Shown piece after piece: positions 12,307 to 25,171 of a DNA stretch of 64,000 nucleotides; within the stretch, counting starts at the first letter, position 1; each line of letters opens with the position of its first letter. The notes beneath the pieces were generated by a model. The model saw only the letters and a list, made by a program, of their open reading frames with translations, did no database searches and was not told the DNA's origin. A program made the translations under genes and the position numbers. The stretch covers positions 83,904-147,903 of the forward strand of contig NW_017265147.1 of NCBI RefSeq assembly GCF_001638985.1. The letters are read 5' to 3'. Origin of the DNA: Phycomyces blakesleeanus NRRL 1555(-). Lineage: Eukaryota; Mucoromycota; Mucoromycetes; Mucorales; Phycomycetaceae.

Positions 12307-12896
12307 GGTGTTAGATGGAGGAGTATTGGTGCTGCGTAATAGGATATAATAAGAGTTAATCCAGAAAATAGGGAAAAATATATATTATAGAATATAAAAT
12401 GGCAGGCCCTGTATTTTTCGGGTCTCGTTTTGGATGGTGTTCGATGAATAGAAGGAGTAAAAAGTCACGCATGACGTTGCTTTTTTTTTTTACAAAAAAA
12501 AAAGTGAATTTGGGGGAGGGTTAGTAAATTTCAGTAAAGTGTTGTCTTTTTTTTTCTTTTTTTTTTTGGCCTCTGGTTTTTGACTTTTGGCTCTGTTTTT
12601 TTTTTTTTTTTGGCTTTTGGCTCTAGCTTTTGACTCTAGCTCTGGCTCTGACTCTGGCTCTGACTCTGACCCTGGCTCTTTATTTTTAGCCCTCATCGAC
12701 TTACTTCTCCGCGTGGCAACCAGAAACACAAAGGAGAGGAAGTGTGACGAAGGAAGTCACATGAATAAAGATATTTGTGACACACACAGAGAATACAAAA
12801 TGTTTGTCCTAAAAATACAATCAGCACTGATGAGAATCCTGGGACTGAAAGTATAAAAGAGAAGTGATTACCATTTTGAAGCTCTCTATCTCTCTC
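12307..12896. promoter_or_regulatory. Shared divergent promoter region of TOR and the zinc-finger gene
   Basis: These 590 bp separate two divergent start codons. They hold T and A runs (12481-12505, 12548-12612), a degenerate GGCTCT/GACTCT tandem repeat around 12610-12680, and, at the right end, a TATA box and a pyrimidine tract just before the zinc-finger ATG. The repeat gives acidic or Ser-rich spurious ORFs on both strands. I see no other gene. Confidence 0.6.
12852..12858 (+). promoter_or_regulatory. TATA box of the zinc-finger factor gene
   Basis: TATAAAA lies 39 bp before the ATG at 12897, followed by a CT-rich stretch at 12881-12896. This placement argues against using the non-ATG codon at 12864 as a start. 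The leader would be very short if this element is used. Confidence 0.45.
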
Positions 12897-14174
12897 ATGA
12901 ATCCTCAATTTTCTTCTGCTCCCTGGTTTACCCAGAGCGATATGTCTTCTTCTACTACTACTACTTCTTCTGTCTCTCTAGTAGACATGTCCTATCTGGA
13001 CAATGGTTTCATCCCTAGCCAGGATACGTTACCCTATATACCATCACCAACCCAATATCCCATTCAATTCTCTCCAATGCACACAGACTCGTCTTCGCCA
13101 TTTGTGCAGCAAGAATACTATGCTGAGCCTACGATGGACCTACCGATAGGATATCCTCTATCTCAGTCCCCAAACCTTCAGACCATGCCCATTGTTGAAG
13201 GCACTGCCCAACACACACTGGTTGCCCCTCTTCCCGAAGGCTCTACCAATATCAGTCATTCCCCGCTCTTCAATCACCGCGCAAGCATGCCTGCCTTTGG
13301 AAATGCTCGACACACCCTGCCTGTCCACGCACTCAGTCTGGACATCCAACCCTGCATTTCTATCACGGAACCGACACCAATCCGCCAAAGACAGATTCCA
13401 GAACTCGCCTTGGCAGATCAACTTATTGCTCAGCATGAGCCTGGATCGACCTATGCACAAAACCTCTATCAAGACTCATTTCAAGACACACTTCAACCAA
13501 ACACTGATCCAAACACTTGGCTCTCATGGACTCCCAACAGAGGATCATCGCCTGTGTCGGATGTGTTTGATATCTCGATCTCTAGCCCCTCGCCAGAGCC
13601 ATTTTTCAACCTCTTGGACAGTGATGTGTTTGAGTCCTTCCAACACACATTGAACTCTCTTGTAGAACCAACATATATTAATGGCAATAATAAGAATAGT
13701 CGCAATGATCCTGCCTCTCTTTTACCAGTAAATGACCAAGAATCCCAACGGGCACGAACTCGCCGTCTCTCGGAGCCACCCAAACCAACTGGACTTTGGT
13801 CACCATCATCCACACCGCCAGTCGAGACTCCCCGCCGTCATAATAGTGCACGCAGACCCCGGTCCTCCAGTAACGTTAGCGGTGTAGCTGCCATGTTCCC
13901 CTGCACACATCCGGGCTGCAACAAAGTGTTCACTCGGCTCTATAACCTAACCTCGCATGCCCGTACACACACACCCGATCGGCCATTCCCTTGTAGTGAC
14001 TGCGGTAGATGCTTTGCTCGCCAACATGACCGTAACCGCCATGAGAAGCTTCATTGGGGAGTAAAGCCTTATGCTTGCCATGTATGCTCAAAAGCGTTTG
14101 TACGTATGGACGCTCTTAATCGACATCTTCGGGTTGAGAATGGTTGCAGCCAGGTCTCCGGATCAGAGCACTAA
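12897..14174 (+). CDS. CRZ1: C2H2 zinc-finger transcription factor, CRZ1-like
   Basis: Single-exon gene of 425 residues. The C-terminus (from residue ~334) carries three consecutive C2H2 fingers: the first is C-x4-C (CTHPGC), the second is PCSDCGRCFARQHDRNRHEKLH, and the third is degenerate with a final H-x6-C (CSKAFVRMDALNRHL). This spacing and the FTR-YNL / FARQHDR-RHE / R-DAL-RH pattern match calcineurin-responsive CRZ1/Prz1 factors. The N-terminal two thirds are Ser/Thr/Pro-rich and apparently disordered. PCISIT at residues 152-157 fits the calcineurin docking motif PxIxIT. RRLS (289-292) and RRHNS (313-317) fit PKA sites. Inference: a Ca2+/calcineurin-controlled nuclear factor. The start at 12897 is the first ATG after the TATA box. 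The family call rests on the fingers and the docking motif; another C2H2 subfamily is possible. Confidence 0.75.
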   Translation: MNPQFSSAPWFTQSDMSSSTTTTSSVSLVDMSYLDNGFIPSQDTLPYIPSPTQYPIQFSPMHTDSSSPFVQQEYYAEPTMDLPIGYPLSQSPNLQTMPIVEGTAQHTLVAPLPEGSTNISHSPLFNHRASMPAFGNARHTLPVHALSLDIQPCISITEPTPIRQRQIPELALADQLIAQHEPGSTYAQNLYQDSFQDTLQPNTDPNTWLSWTPNRGSSPVSDVFDISISSPSPEPFFNLLDSDVFESFQHTLNSLVEPTYINGNNKNSRNDPASLLPVNDQESQRARTRRLSEPPKPTGLWSPSSTPPVETPRRHNSARRPRSSSNVSGVAAMFPCTHPGCNKVFTRLYNLTSHARTHTPDRPFPCSDCGRCFARQHDRNRHEKLHWGVKPYACHVCSKAFVRMDALNRHLRVENGCSQVSGSEH

Positions 14175-17100
14175 GAAAAGAAATAAAGACCCGAAAAAAA
14201 AGAAGAAAAAGAAAGAAGTTATTCATAGTCCACTCCTCCTCCTCCTCTTCCTCATCTTTCTCATCTTCTTCCTCTTCATATAAAACACCCTCAAAATGTG
14301 TAATTCCATTCAATTCCTATATATGCATATATCTCGCCTTCAACTTTCATTATATCTGGCATAATATTCCTATTGTTCTTAACTTTATCGTGTAAATAAT
14401 ACATTTTCCTTTTTTAATTATAATAATTATAATAATAGTCATCACCATAAAATAAAATAAAATAAAATAAAATAAAATAAAATAAAATACTTTTTTATTT
14501 TATTTTATTTTATTTTATTTTATTTGCTTATTATAAATACACTGTAATGACAGAATATTCGTGCAACACATAATCGTTTGCCTTGTAAGATTCATCGTAC
14601 AATCTGAACCCTAATCTGGAAATATTCATCTGTGTAAGAAAAGAAAAGAAAATAAAAGAAAAGTGGTTGAACCAGAATCGTACAAAGCTGGAGTTGACGG
14701 ACTTTTGTTCCAAGTGTGGAAATGGTGGTATACAGTTGTTCCCAAATAAACAATTTCCCATTTTCCTAAAAAGAAATAAAAAAAAAAATGTCGCTTATTA
14801 AACACACAAAAAGTAAACTTGATTCAATTTTTCTTTCCCTTTATGAATATATGGTTTAGCCAATAAGACTTTATTTCTTTGTTTTGTTATGAAGAGCAAG
14901 ATGTGTTATCTAAAAGAAACTGGTTTTTGCTTAAAATGCCTAAACGCTATTTTGTTAAAGATATCCTTATGAAGTACAGTTTACTTTATATATATATATA
15001 TATATTTATTAAAGCTCTTACTGGACATAAAGATGTAGTCTGTCAGAAACAAAATGGTATATATTCCATCTTAATTTTGAAACACAACATGGTCTGGCTA
15101 AAGAAGTGAAGAAACAAAAAGAAATCTGCAATAATTACAGCTCTCCTGCCTATGAAGCCAAAATAGTCTATACTTTTAATAGCATACATCTATATGTATA
15201 TGTATATGTACATACATACATACATACATTCGTACATACATTTGTATATATATATATTTATCTGTTTTAAGAAGACTGATCTTTATCGCAAAAGTGGTAA
15301 CTGTAAATGATCTACAACTCTTTATATATATATATAAAAGAACCTCCTCTTAGTACGATAAAAAGGTTGGTTTTAAGATGATCTCTGGTAGCTATAATTA
15401 GTGAGAATTGCTATAACTTGAGTACAAGAGATTACAAGAGCATTGTCTCTTAATGCTCTGTGTGTACTTTGATAAATACCCGGCCAGTTTAGCAGCCAGT
15501 TTTTAAATCCTTCAAGTCTCTTTGAGGTACACCAAAATGTTATGTACCTTTTGAGGGATTGCGAAGACGCGACTTATTATATTATATCATCTTTATGATA
15601 GTGGTGCATATTGTGAATCGAATATAGGCTTTCGATCCAAACTAAACCAATTTCGCTCCACTGTAAAATGACTACCATCTACAGAAATATTACAATAGAA
15701 AAAGAAAAGGATTTAAAATTACTTGATTTTTTGTATTTGTTCAACTCGAATGATTTTTAAGTATTTTTGCCATGCAACAGTGACTTTGGGAATATTTCTA
15801 CTTTTGTCATACAGTTCATTAAGAAAGAAAACCTTAAACATTTAATCAATAGATGTAAATAAATAAGAAGGTGCTATATCTGTCAAAGACTCTTTAAACC
15901 TAACATTCAAATAAAATAAGCTGAAAAGGTCATTTCTTTTTGCAGTCGTATTTTTCTGTGGGTTATTTCAACAACTATTTTCTCTTTAAAGAAATAAACT
16001 CAAAAATTAGATCATCTATTTGTGACAAAAGCAAACATATAGCAGATAAAGATGTTGAATCAGAATATCTGCGTAAAAAAAAATAAAAACTTGCGTCTCT
16101 ACAAGAAACATATAAAAATATAATATGTATATTTACTTTTTTTTCGTGATTTCTTACCAAATAAATAAATAAAATAAAATAAAGGTTCCCAGATAATCGT
16201 TTTCTTTATAATCAAAATCGCAACTACACATTCATTTATAGTCATCAGGGTGTTGACCAACATTAGATTCAATAGAAACAATCATCAGTACCTATTTTAC
16301 TGCCTTGAATATGAATACATTTATAGCTGTAGTTTAAATTAATACCTAAGGATAGATACTTATACTTGAAATAAAATAGAGGGAGGGAGGGAGACTACAA
16401 TTAGAAGTAGGGCATGATATGCTGCAGATATTCTCTAGAACTATTATAATGAAATCTAAATTTATAAAGTTAAATAAAGACACAACAGAGATACTTAATA
16501 ATGTAGGTTGATTTTCTCTTGAACGCGTTTTTCTTGCTATCCTCAAGTTCTAAAAACGTGCGCTTTATAAACTATAATATTCCCTAAAAAAAAATAAGGT
16601 ATAAAACTGTACATTATGCCTATTTTATTTTTGATTGATTGACTCGGCTTTATTAAAGAGAATGTTAGAAAAATCAAACAAACAAATAATAACGTAGGTT
16701 AATTTTTGCGCAGTGAATATAACAAAGTATTGCGCATGAGAAGAAAAAACGTGGATAACAAGACTTTGATTTTTTTGTAAAAAGAAAGGCACTGACTGAT
16801 CGAATCTTGGTATCAAAGCAATTATTACTCTTATTCTTATTTCAACTTAATAGTTAGATCAACCCTTGAAAGTGGTCATATGTTAAGTCCAGAAGTTTGT
16901 CCACCTGGCAGAAACTTTATTTCATATATATATATATATATTTTAATCGCAATTAAATACTTAAAAATGCAAGCATTTTCTTTTCTTTAGACAAAGGAGA
17001 CTTATAAGTAGGGCGTACAGCAAATACGAAACTCTCAGGAAGCAACAAAGTTATATAAATAGAAGTACAGATAGAAATACAACATCACATTATTTAAACT

Positions 17101-20100
17101 TAAAACAAGCATATTCCAAAATTTCATCATTATAGCCCTTGCATAGCATCTTGTACTAGCAGCAACATCGACTGCTTGCATCGGCTAAAATCTATACCCT
17201 TCTATACTTACACGTCAGTTGACAATAGGAAGTTATAAAAAGATAGAAAATTAACATAAGCGTTGCTTACATGTATTGAAGATAGATATATTCTTGCAGC
17301 ATAAGGCAGTCTTCTCCAACAAAAACAACAAAATACAGTACTATCCAAAAAGCTTGCGGCGTATTCGATCGATAGTAACTATATAAATACATAAATATAT
17401 AAAAAAATTTAGCACTGTAATTTGTTTGAAAGAATAAGACAGCTGTTTGGGTAGAGAATAAGAATATGCAATAGTTACAAACAATAAAATGTTAAATGAA
17501 ATTAAAATGTGCAAATACACATGGCCTTTATTCAAAAAGCAACTGTTCTCGGTTTAATGTTTGTAGAACCAAAACTTGGTATGTTTATTTCATCTTTCAT
17601 AATATTAAATATATATACACCTGGTTCTCTGTGGTATCCAATTAGTTACTAATTACCGCATTATAATGGTTCCGTATTCTGTCTACCAAATGTCTTGCAA
17701 GATCCACGTCTAGTCTAGTCCTGTCAATATCTCTTGAAAATGTCCAGATATTTAAGGAGGTCACAAAAGTTCTTCCCTTCCCTTATCAACTTGAGGGGAG
17801 TTTTTTTTTGACAGGAGATCAACTTATTTCTCCTGGTTTACGCTTTCATTTTTTTATGATATTCAACAGTCCAAATCCCCCCTCCCCTTTTTATAATAAC
17901 GATAAAAGTCATCTTTTCATACCCTCTTCCTGCATCATTGTCTTCATATGATTCTTGGACAAGTGAGGCTTGTGCTCCAAAACACAATGTTGAAAATTGA
18001 GAAGCTTGACATGTTCAATAGCAGTATTGTGACAAAATGTTAATTATTGAAGCCAATTCAATTCTGGGTTGATTATATGCAGCGATTGTACTTTTTGTCA
18101 TATGATTATTTCCAAGAGACTCGCTGCTTTCTTATCCAATATCCGCAAAGAAAACTCCACACACAATCCTAAATTGCAAAGGAGCTACCTTGAGACATTG
18201 AAGAGATCAATTTAATTCAGAACATCTTTTTCTTTCTCTCTTCTTCCAACGACCCTTTGACTTGAAGTGAATGTCGAGCAAGGCATAAATTACCTAGTTG
18301 AAACAGATTTACTCTGATCGTAAAATATGATTGGCTATGGGTAATTGTTATTTAAACCCCACTCCTCCTAGCAACAAAACCAAAGCCAAACATATTTGAA
18401 TTGAATTGAACCAACTGTATCTCATTGTGTTTGTCTCTGTATGCGCTAATGTTGCTCTTGTACCGCGACTGAGTAACCTCAGTTAAATAGGCTTCTCTTC
18501 TCCGTGATCATAAACTATAATTTCTTTCTTTCTTTGGTTATACGTACTCTTATTGAACAACCTTGACATTGAAATCTGGGATATGTTTTATTTTTGTATT
18601 GAATATTCTGTGGATTCTATTATTTTTGTTACTTTTTTTTTCTGACTTTTTTTTCATTTTTTTTTTGCTGTACTGTATTATAGTTTATCTGATATTGACT
18701 TGGGGATAGATACGCCAGATTATGAAGTCAGAATTAACCTTTATCTATTCATTTATTTTCTGCTCTATATTTTTACAGTAATAAGTGTTAATGTTGGACA
18801 AAGAATATAAAAGGTCCTCAGTGAGTATAAATTACCATAGTCATGTAAAAGACAAAAAGAGAAAAAAAAGTATAAAAATGTCGTCGTTTTAACATTGGCG
18901 TACACAGATATTTCTGTCCAGAACTGTCGTGTTCCCATTTCAAAAACCTTATTTTGCTAGAATTTCAGACGATCTAGTCAAACAAGTTTAAATGCAAATA
19001 GAACATTTTATTATTTAAAAAAAAACCTTTTATTCGGCAGAAATCATAGTCTATTTCTTATAGAATGGTAGAATTTCTTTAGCATACTTTTTATTATTAT
19101 TATTATTATTATTAAAAATGCAATATCATAAATACCAACTTTGACCTGAAGAAATTTGATAGTAACAATAGCAATTTATTTCTCATTATAGCCTTTCAAA
19201 GCTATTTTGACCAATTGAAAATGATGTACAGAAGCCTTGTTTCGCTTGTGAAATTAAAATATCTATATTTAAAGGAATAAAGTTTTTTTTATTAGTAGTA
19301 TATGTATGTATATATATCTCTCAAATACTTTGAATCCTTATGCTTAACAGACTGATTTGAGTTTCACTAGCTCCTCTCTGTTAATTTTGATTTTGACAAA
19401 ATGGCTTATATTCTGTTGGGTAATAGGCTTAAATAATGGTGCTAAAGAGTAGTATCTTATTAACAGTTCAATCAACTGGATTTCTAAATATAAACTTAGA
19501 CTTTTATGTATATATAAAATTTAATTATGACATAGACTTATTATTAGCTATGATTAATAAATGCTTTTGTCTAGTGTATTCCAAATACCAGATTTAAAAT
19601 ACTCTCCTTTTTTGGAGAAATGTAAAAAGAGAAAATCAAGTGCTTTAGTCAGAGTGAATGTTCTAGTCATTTGAACTATAATTCTTATTACAGCAAGTAA
19701 GAGACGCAAAGAGGAGTTATTCAGGTATTGATTGATTCGTTTATTTGTATATATAGCCTCTCAAACGCCACATTCTAGAAGTGAACAAGATTAGAAACAA
19801 TTCTTCTTTAAATACTTGTAGCTTATAAATCTAATACACATTATTCAGCACAGTAATAATTAATAGAAAGAAAAGAAGACAGAGATATGACTAGTCGTCT
19901 TAAATGCCTCTGCCTTTACTTTATTACAAATCTTAGTCATTGCTATTGTTATCCAAGAGCCAGAAGAGTGGTATTGTTAGTATGATTCCAAAATATAAAT
20001 AAACAAGCCATCGTATACTTATAAATCAAGGTGTGTATTTTTAGTGCAAGGGCGTACTAAGAAAAGAAAAAAAAAGCAATCGGTGAAGGGCAGGAGAAAT

Positions 20101-23100
20101 ATTCATGTGCTATTTTGATCCCAAGTACAAACACATACACACACAGCATATCTATACCATTAATTTCAGTAAGGATCTCATGGAGGATTTTGTTACAAAA
20201 AAGGAGTTTTGAGATTACAGGATTTCTTCTTCTTTTGACTTGTGTCTGCTCACTTGCATTTATATGTTATAAATAGATTGATAGATAGTGCTTATATCAT
20301 ATTTTGAAACAAAATTATGTACCACAAACCCGTTGGAAGAGCAAGCCACTAGGAAAAAGCGACTACCCCATTTGCCGTTGTTTGGAAGGACCTTTGAAGC
20401 TCGTTTTTTTTTAAAAAATAAATAAATATTTATGTATTCCCTCTTTTAACTTTATGCCAAAGGGTTCAAGTAAGTGGAGATAAGTGAATTGTACCCAATT
20501 TTGATGTCAAAATCAAATTATGCTTTTTACTTTCTTTTAATATATTTATACACCCGTACAATAACCATTGTTAATGTCGCACATACACAACTTCACAACC
20601 ATCGATCCTTTGACAGAATAAATGGTGTGTAGCAACTTTATGCCATTGGTACAAAAGAAAGAAAAAACAAGCGGGTCTCGGTTATGGTTTCTCTCTATGA
20701 CAGATCAATTAAGCAGATTAATTGCATTACTCGTTATTTCTCAAATGTATTGATAGACATATACGCGCACAGAAACAATATTTTATCTAACCAGCCTTTT
20801 GAATCTTGATTTCCAAATCTTACTATCATTCGCTTTCCAATATATAAAATATTCACCAATTATCTCATACTAACCGAACAATATTTTATTCCAAAATGGA
20901 CACCAAAATGCTAGTAAAAGATAAAATGTATGTACTTTTACAGAGCAGAATTAATCTTAGGACGATTTAATTCAATTCATTTGAATTGATCTATATTCTA
21001 CGATCAAATCTTCCAAATTAAGCTCCATTTTAATACACCTTGGGCAATTAACATTGACGTTCTAGCAATAACTTCCACATTTTGTAAAACGGACACAGTC
21101 GTATTACCTCGATAACAATCCATGCTACGTTTGGTGTCATGATATTGAAATTGAGATCATTATTGAAGTATTGAAGTATAAATTCCCTTTTACCCAAACA
21201 CTGAAATATCAAGTAAAGAATGGAAAACAGGCAGATTTTTTTTTAAATTGAATACATAAATTAATGTAATCACATACACAATAATTATTGGTTAGAGCTC
21301 CTTTAAAGAATCCCAGTTTTGTATTATGTAATATATCTTTTTCCACTTTTTTTTTGACAGAGGTCTCACACTTTATAAAGGCATATAAATTAGCATGTAT
21401 ATCTTTTCGGCAATTCAACTACTGATATACAAGCTTTGAAAGTCTCTAGTTTATTAATGTCCCAAAGCTTCAATAAATAAAGACATATTTTATTTATTTA
21501 TTACGCTATAAATAACTTGACCTTTTTCGAATACTTGTATAGTTCACGATCAAGTTAATGTACATCAATAGTATAAATACAGGATATTATATTTCCGTAT
21601 AACGGTGAATTTGTTGAATCAGGGTCGGAATTGATAGGATTTCGTTAGAAAGATATAGCTCCACTTTATGTGAAACATATCTGTAGGCCAGAAAACTTTG
21701 GAAGTCATAAATGCTACCTCATATTAATCAGAGAAAGTGAAAATAATACACCAGCTATTTGGAGCCTGATATCTTGGAAGAAACTTGTCCGTACAACAAG
21801 TGTTGAAGAAAGAGTTACCATGCCTGACTTGAACGTAGAAACAATATACTATATCTTACAGTCAGATTTTTGGGACGACACCAAATGTTTAAGCTGCGAA
21901 TTGAACCTTTTCTTTTTTTTTTAAAAAAAAAAAAAAACAAAAATGATTGTAAATGGAATCCACAAAGAATACGCCAAGAAAGGAAAATTCGGAAGTGGTG
22001 TAACATACTATGTATTACAAGGTTAATCTGAATATATTTCATTCAATGGGGACATGATAATAGGGCATGTGAGATAAAGAGTTAAATGGTAAAAGAAAGA
22101 AGAAAAAAAGTGCTGTAGTAAGAAGGGAGTTTCTTTTAGGGGTTGATATACATAGCATGCACATAAAATTCTGTAAAGCTCACGATACATGTTAAATGGC
22201 ATCAAGGCATTTTGTGAAAAGGCTCGAATACAGCTCCTTTATTCTCAAGGCCTTAGAATATTATGTAGTATATCAAGCCTAATGATATTGATAATGGTAT
22301 CAACTAATAGGATATATAAGCTTTGTGGAGAACTCAAGTTAATTCCATCAGGCCGGGATTAACTGAACTCTACTTTGAAATACAATAACCTGATCAAAAT
22401 CATAGAAAACATGATGGTAACACTAAAAAATATTAATAGCTTTCATAAATAAATAAAATATATATATAAATAAATAATGCACTTGATACAAGTCTCTCAG
22501 TAATACATTGTGTAATCTTACCTCCCAAGATTCCAAACAAGATACAGAGAAACCTCCTCAAAATAAAGAAGCATATAAAGGAAGGGCCGAAGAAGAACTA
22601 CTTAAAGCCGAAATTTAAATGTATAATATATACACACACTCGTACAGATGTGTATGTTGACCACATACCAAAATATTGCTTTGGTCAACATGCTTTTTTA
22701 ATAGCTAGATTTAGATTTGAAGAATACCAAATACCAAATACCAAAAAAATGGAGTATCAAAGAGGTACATGCTCAACATTTGTTATGCAGGAATCTATAA
22801 ATTGAATAAAGATGTATATATATATATGTACATTCTCAAATCCGTTTTTCTCTTGATCTACCAAAGCAATGCTAATCAAATGAGTACCTGCATAGCCTAT
22901 AATGAGATTATCATTTCTCAAGCAGTCGCATGATACTTCGACATTGTACTATCCAGCTCTATTTTTTTTTCTTGTGAGCATAATATAGAAAAATTCTATA
23001 ATAGTATCGCATTATTAAACAGCCTTATATTGAGATTATGGTTAATGTTATTGATCAAAACCAAATACACTACTTCATGTGTTTCAGAATATATATTTTT

Positions 23101-23295
23101 CTGGAACAGGTCAAATTAATTCTATACAGCCAAACCTATGGAAATTGGCGTTTTCACAAAAATAAATGGGAAACCTTACAGGCAGCCTGAACGTATGCAA
23201 CGTCACTCATAATTAGTATTTTATGGTTACATGCATTTTTGTTTTTTTATTTTTGGGTTGAAGGTCAGACTTTGCAGCAATATTACGAGAACGAC
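14175..23295. other. Nine-kilobase gene desert
   Basis: I find no ORF above about 85 codons and no spliced frame that resembles a known protein. The sequence is very AT-rich with poly-A/T runs, TATATA tracts, a (CATA)n tract near 15210-15235, a (TTA)n tract near 19090-19115 and many mutated fragments. A weak ORF at 21670-21924 (+) has mixed composition but no motif. I searched by eye for tRNA boxes and found no A-box/B-box pair. It may hold decayed transposons or non-coding transcripts that cannot be called from sequence alone. Confidence 0.55.
14448..14524. repeat. Perfect AAAAT/ATTTT inverted repeat hairpin
   Basis: About eight tandem AAAAT units (14448-14489) are followed at once by the complementary ATTTT array (14491-14524). 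The two arms can pair nearly perfectly. It lies about 270 bp after the stop of the zinc-finger gene, so it could fold in that gene's read-through RNA or be a replication-slippage product. Confidence 0.8.
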
Positions 23296-23864
23296 GTTTC
23301 CTGGTGGGGGCACGACATTTCTATCTAACCGGACTAATCAGTTGTGACTACATGTCCGAGACCCGGTGTCTTTCTCTAATCCTTCAGTGCAAAATGGCGT
23401 GTCCCGAACAAAAACACAATATATTCATTATGTGCATTAGCTTTACTACTCTGTGTTTATATCTCTCTCTACAGGAACCTAACTCTCATCATTTTAAGAG
23501 CCACAGTCTTTATTTGAGCCACTTGATAATAAAATACTATCTCATACGAAAAAACAAATCCTGTATATTCACTTAATAGCAGTTTGGGTCCTAACTTTAG
23601 ACTTGACAATAAAGAAGTAATAATTAATCATAAATACACTATATCGATAGCCAGTTATGCAAAAGACCATAAGAAGTTTCTGTCATTAGAGTGGGATGAA
23701 ATCTTGCTGAATATTTTAGGCTATCCTAGTGGACAAGACAATGAGACAAGGTTTCGAGGAAAAGATAATGGATACTTAGGGACCATATAGAGTTATTCCA
23801 TGCCTGCAAAAAGGTCACGATTTGTGGTCCGGTAGAATCAAGATGTCACCCCCAGCAGGAAATA
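23296..23864 (+). mobile_element. Non-autonomous transposon-like element, copy 1
   Basis: Bounded by inverted ends of about 50 bp: GTTTCCTGGTGGGGG at 23296 and the reverse complement of TTTCCTGCTGGGGG at 23849-23862. The two ends are distinguishable: end 1 continues into CACGACATTTCTATCTAACC, end 2 into GACATCTTGATTCTACC. The interior is clearly homologous to the element at 25172-25801 read in reverse, including AAAATGGCGTGTC and a degenerate ORF with HKYTIS, IASY and LSL. It encodes no transposase. Relative to copy 2 it lacks roughly 100-200 bp in the second half. No target-site duplication is evident. Confidence 0.65.
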
Positions 23865-23869
23865 TCATA

Positions 23870-24172
23870 TCCCTAAAATTAGCGAAATTTGGAGTCAAAT
23901 TCTTGAACTTTTATTTGGTAATGACAACAAACTATCCATTAACTGGGGGTAAAGCCGTACCTGAAACTACCACTGCCGTCAAACGCCAGAACAACAACAA
24001 CAACAGACCACATACAATTGGTTGCAAAGTAGATGGAAGAGTTGTGAGTAATAATCAAAAAATGTTGATACGTGTCACATTGAAGCTGCCAAGTTATCTG
24101 TTTAAAAAAAGAGAGGCTATAATGATTGATATGCCTTTTCAAAAATCATCCTACAAAGCTATAAAAAAATGA
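23870..24172 (+). pseudogene. Decayed ORF fragment between the two elements
   Basis: An open stretch ends at about 24172 and translates to a mixed-composition, basic segment with TTAVKRQNNNNNRPHTIG, CKVDGRVV and MLIRVTLKLPSYL. The composition is more protein-like than neighbouring ORFs, but I see no good start and no complete domain. Multi-copy proteins with a KxDxR-type core are common in repeat-rich fungal genomes, and this could be a relic of one. That is inference only. Confidence 0.25.
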
Positions 24173-24832
24173 AATTGTAGCCATCTCTTTCTCTCTTATT
24201 TTATTCGATATCACATCGATCTAGCTATGACAATGATTCACGCTTTCATTACCAGTACAGTTATTTTTCGTATTGACATTATCACAATTGAGTGAAGTAC
24301 ATACTCCACGACTAAAGACTGGTTCCTTCTTGTTTATGAACCTGGCATTTAGAGAAATTTTGCGCATTCTATAAAAAAGTATTTGGTTTGTAATATGGCC
24401 ACAGTTTATAAAGCTTCTTTCAGCTTTATCGATGTTAATTATGACTTACGCGGCTGTGATGCCTTGCGACAAATATCTATGAAGTGGGTTCAAATTTCTG
24501 CAAAGTACAAAGATATCAATTCAAACTTTATCCTTTGGTTGGAGCCTTGAGTCCATATTGTTCATTAATCGAGTCAGCTTCATATACACATCGGCACACA
24601 TATCCTGCTTGAAGTCCATATATTCAACCAACATTTCTTATTGAGTTAGACAAGAATGTCTATAGATAATATATCTATGTACAGTGGACTGTGTTGGCTA
24701 GTACATAAAAGAAGGACTTTAAGCAAGGGTAAAAGCTCGTGTACAGAAGATTTGATAAAGAGCAACCGATTAGTAGCCATTCTGATGACGACTTGTTATA
24801 ATCTTATGACTAGTTTGGCTACTTTCGTATCC

Positions 24833-25147
24833 TAAAACATCCATAACTCCAAAGGAAAAGTATTTTCCATGGTATCCATCATGATCTCAATAGCAGCGAA
24901 AAATAAATTACTGGTAGTCAGCTGCTATATCATTAGTTATGTGTATCGTAGTATCAGACATCGCTGTAGATTTTGGAGTACCGTGTGAGGATGAGGAGTT
25001 ATGAGTAGTTGTCAATGATGTAGTGATAGAATAGGGAGTTGTGGAAGTGAGTGCCGCGGTTTCTTGCTCAACCATACCTTGTATATATTCAGCATAACTG
25101 ACATTTTTAAAAAGTTGAGGAGTTTTCCTCGCGACCTTTCTAGTCAA
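24833..25147 (-). pseudogene. Decayed ORF beside element copy 2
   Basis: The minus-strand frame 24908-25147 begins ATG and encodes 79 residues (TPQLFKNVSYAEYIQGMVEQ, then a Ser/Thr-rich tail). A second frame continues past its stop with FFAAIEIMMDTMENTFPLE (about 24833-24900). This frameshifted continuation suggests a broken gene rather than a short real one. No family is recognised. Confidence 0.25.
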
Positions 25148-25171
25148 TCGCTAATTCTGTGGGAGGGGGAT

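Noticed and set aside
12864..12896. Eleven-codon N-terminal extension of the zinc-finger factor
   Set aside because: The frame begins with GTG, lies directly after the TATA box and adds no conserved sequence; the ATG at 12897 is the natural start.
24480..24505. GGTTCAAATTTC resembling a tRNA B box (also near 1720)
   Set aside because: No A box at the right distance and no cloverleaf can be drawn around either site.
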